NCBI GenBank assembly: GCA_020883125.1 | Contig: JAHREW010000032.1 | Span: forward strand, 1-64,000 | DNA from: Microcoleus sp. CAWBG506 | Lineage (GTDB): Bacteria > Cyanobacteriota > Cyanobacteriia > Cyanobacteriales > Microcoleaceae | Direction: 5' to 3' | Length of the DNA: 64,000 bases | Shown here: piece after piece, positions 63,266 to 64,000 of the stretch | How positions within the stretch are numbered: position 1 is the first letter of the stretch | Layout of the letters: each line of letters starts with the position of its first letter | Position numbers and translations under genes: made by a program | The notes under the pieces: generated by a model | Database searches by the model: none | Seen by the model: only the letters and a program-made list of their open reading frames with translations | What the model was told of the DNA's origin: nothing

Positions 63266-64000
63266 ATGTTAAATCATCAAGTAAATAATTCTTTGGGTGT
63301 AAATTTAGCAGGTCATATAACTGGTGATTTTGGGCTAGGCGAAGCAGCTAGAGGCACTCTCCGAGCAATGGAAGCAGCTAAAATTCCCTTTGCTATCACC
63401 GATTTAAAGGTGGGTGGGCAACCCAACTCCGATACCAGTTATCAAAATTTTTCCAATGACAATCCCTATCCAATCAATATAGTCCAAACCAACCCCAATT
63501 GGGTTGAACAGATTTTAGCTGGATACTTTCCCGGTATTGGTTCTCAATATTTCAAAGGCAAATACAATATAGGTGTCTGGTTGTGGGAACTGCCAGTTTT
63601 CCCCTCTGAATGGCAGTGGGCCTTTGATTTATTTGATGAAATCTGGACTACCAGTAATTTCTGTGCAGAAGCATTTTCGGCAGTCTCCCAAGTTCCTGTA
63701 CTCAAAATTCCGGTTAGCCTCGCCTTTCCACAACCATTATTAACTAGAGAAAACCTCAACTTACCCAAAGATAAGTTTATTTTTCTATTCATGTTTGATT
63801 TTGGGAGTTCCTTTGAACGGAAAAATCCCTTTGCCACTGTTGAGGCATTTAAACGAGCTTTTGGTAAATCAAATCAAGATGTTTTACTCGTTCTCAAATT
63901 TGCCAATGCTCATCTATTCCCGGAACGACGACAGGAACTTATAGATTTAGCAGAGGGTTTTTCATCTCTTCATTTTATAGATGGACATTTGCAAAAAGAG
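63266..64000 (+). CDS. Glycosyltransferase, GT4-like, partial (continues past window end)
   Basis: The frame is open from the ATG at 63266 (245 codons) to the last base; a TTG start at 63242 is also possible. It opens VNLAGHITGDFGLGEAARGT, continues NIGVWLWELPVFPSEW and IWTTSNFCAEAFSAVSQVPV, and enters FIFLFMFDFGSSFERKNPFA, the pattern of GT4-type glycosyltransferases common after gmd in cyanobacterial clusters. The donor-binding C-terminal part lies outside the window. The substrate is unknown. Confidence 0.82.
   Translation, partial: MLNHQVNNSLGVNLAGHITGDFGLGEAARGTLRAMEAAKIPFAITDLKVGGQPNSDTSYQNFSNDNPYPINIVQTNPNWVEQILAGYFPGIGSQYFKGKYNIGVWLWELPVFPSEWQWAFDLFDEIWTTSNFCAEAFSAVSQVPVLKIPVSLAFPQPLLTRENLNLPKDKFIFLFMFDFGSSFERKNPFATVEAFKRAFGKSNQDVLLVLKFANAHLFPERRQELIDLAEGFSSLHFIDGHLQKE

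Noticed and set aside
63544-63837. 97-codon minus-strand frame near the window end
   Set aside because: It is antisense to the open glycosyltransferase frame, which has clear family motifs.

Overview
The window looks like chromosomal DNA of a filamentous cyanobacterium, probably Oscillatoriales and Microcoleus-like; the genus is inference. The support is the dense HIP1 octamer (GCGATCGC) in most genes, heptamer short tandem repeats, a Ser/Thr kinase fused to a GUN4 domain, a cyanobacterial-type NACHT/HEAT protein, and lpxD and glycogen synthase of cyanobacterial style. I saw no rRNA, tRNA or CRISPR array.

Layout. (1) 0-2.3 kb: two diverged copies of an unknown 156-aa gene around two tandem XRE-type regulators, with an iterated operator-like motif. 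(2) 2.3-7.2 kb: an N-terminally truncated NACHT/HEAT protein carrying an in-frame MITE, a RAYT transposase with REP-like palindromes, and a kinase-GUN4 gene with a frameshifted tail. (3) 7.2-16.2 kb: mostly housekeeping or envelope genes: ABC-2 permease, GH44 glycosidase, SPFH-FHA fusion, DUF1232, lpxD, glgA, DUF4342. (4) 16.4-50.7 kb: a large glycan island almost entirely on the + strand, bounded by two ~240-bp direct repeats. (5) 50.7-62 kb: a scarred region with a disrupted aspartyl-protease-like gene, an IS630 fragment, a 2,703-codon multi-domain glycosyltransferase on the minus strand, a TnpB element, and an intact aspartyl-protease-like gene. (6) 62.2-64 kb: gmd and the start of a glycosyltransferase, which continues past the window.

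How the island may work (inference). GmhA (47.6 kb), a fused nucleotidyltransferase-kinase (19.1 kb) and GmhB (20.7 kb) supply every step class for an NDP-heptose. Two DegT aminotransferases, several SDR epimerases/dehydratases, a pyruvate-dehydrogenase-E1-like alpha/beta pair without E2 or E3, three 2-oxoglutarate/Fe(II) oxygenase-like proteins, an LIC12192-like 'sporadic carbohydrate cluster' protein, an FabG-like reductase and several methyltransferases would decorate unusual sugars. At least five large proteins join TPR arrays to catalytic domains (TIGR04372-like and GT61/GT17-like glycosyltransferases, FkbM methyltransferase, sulfotransferase, 2OG oxygenase); they may assemble or modify an exopolysaccharide, O-antigen or glycoprotein. 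The strongest candidates for something undescribed are the E1-like pair plus oxygenase cassette and the giant modular glycosyltransferase.
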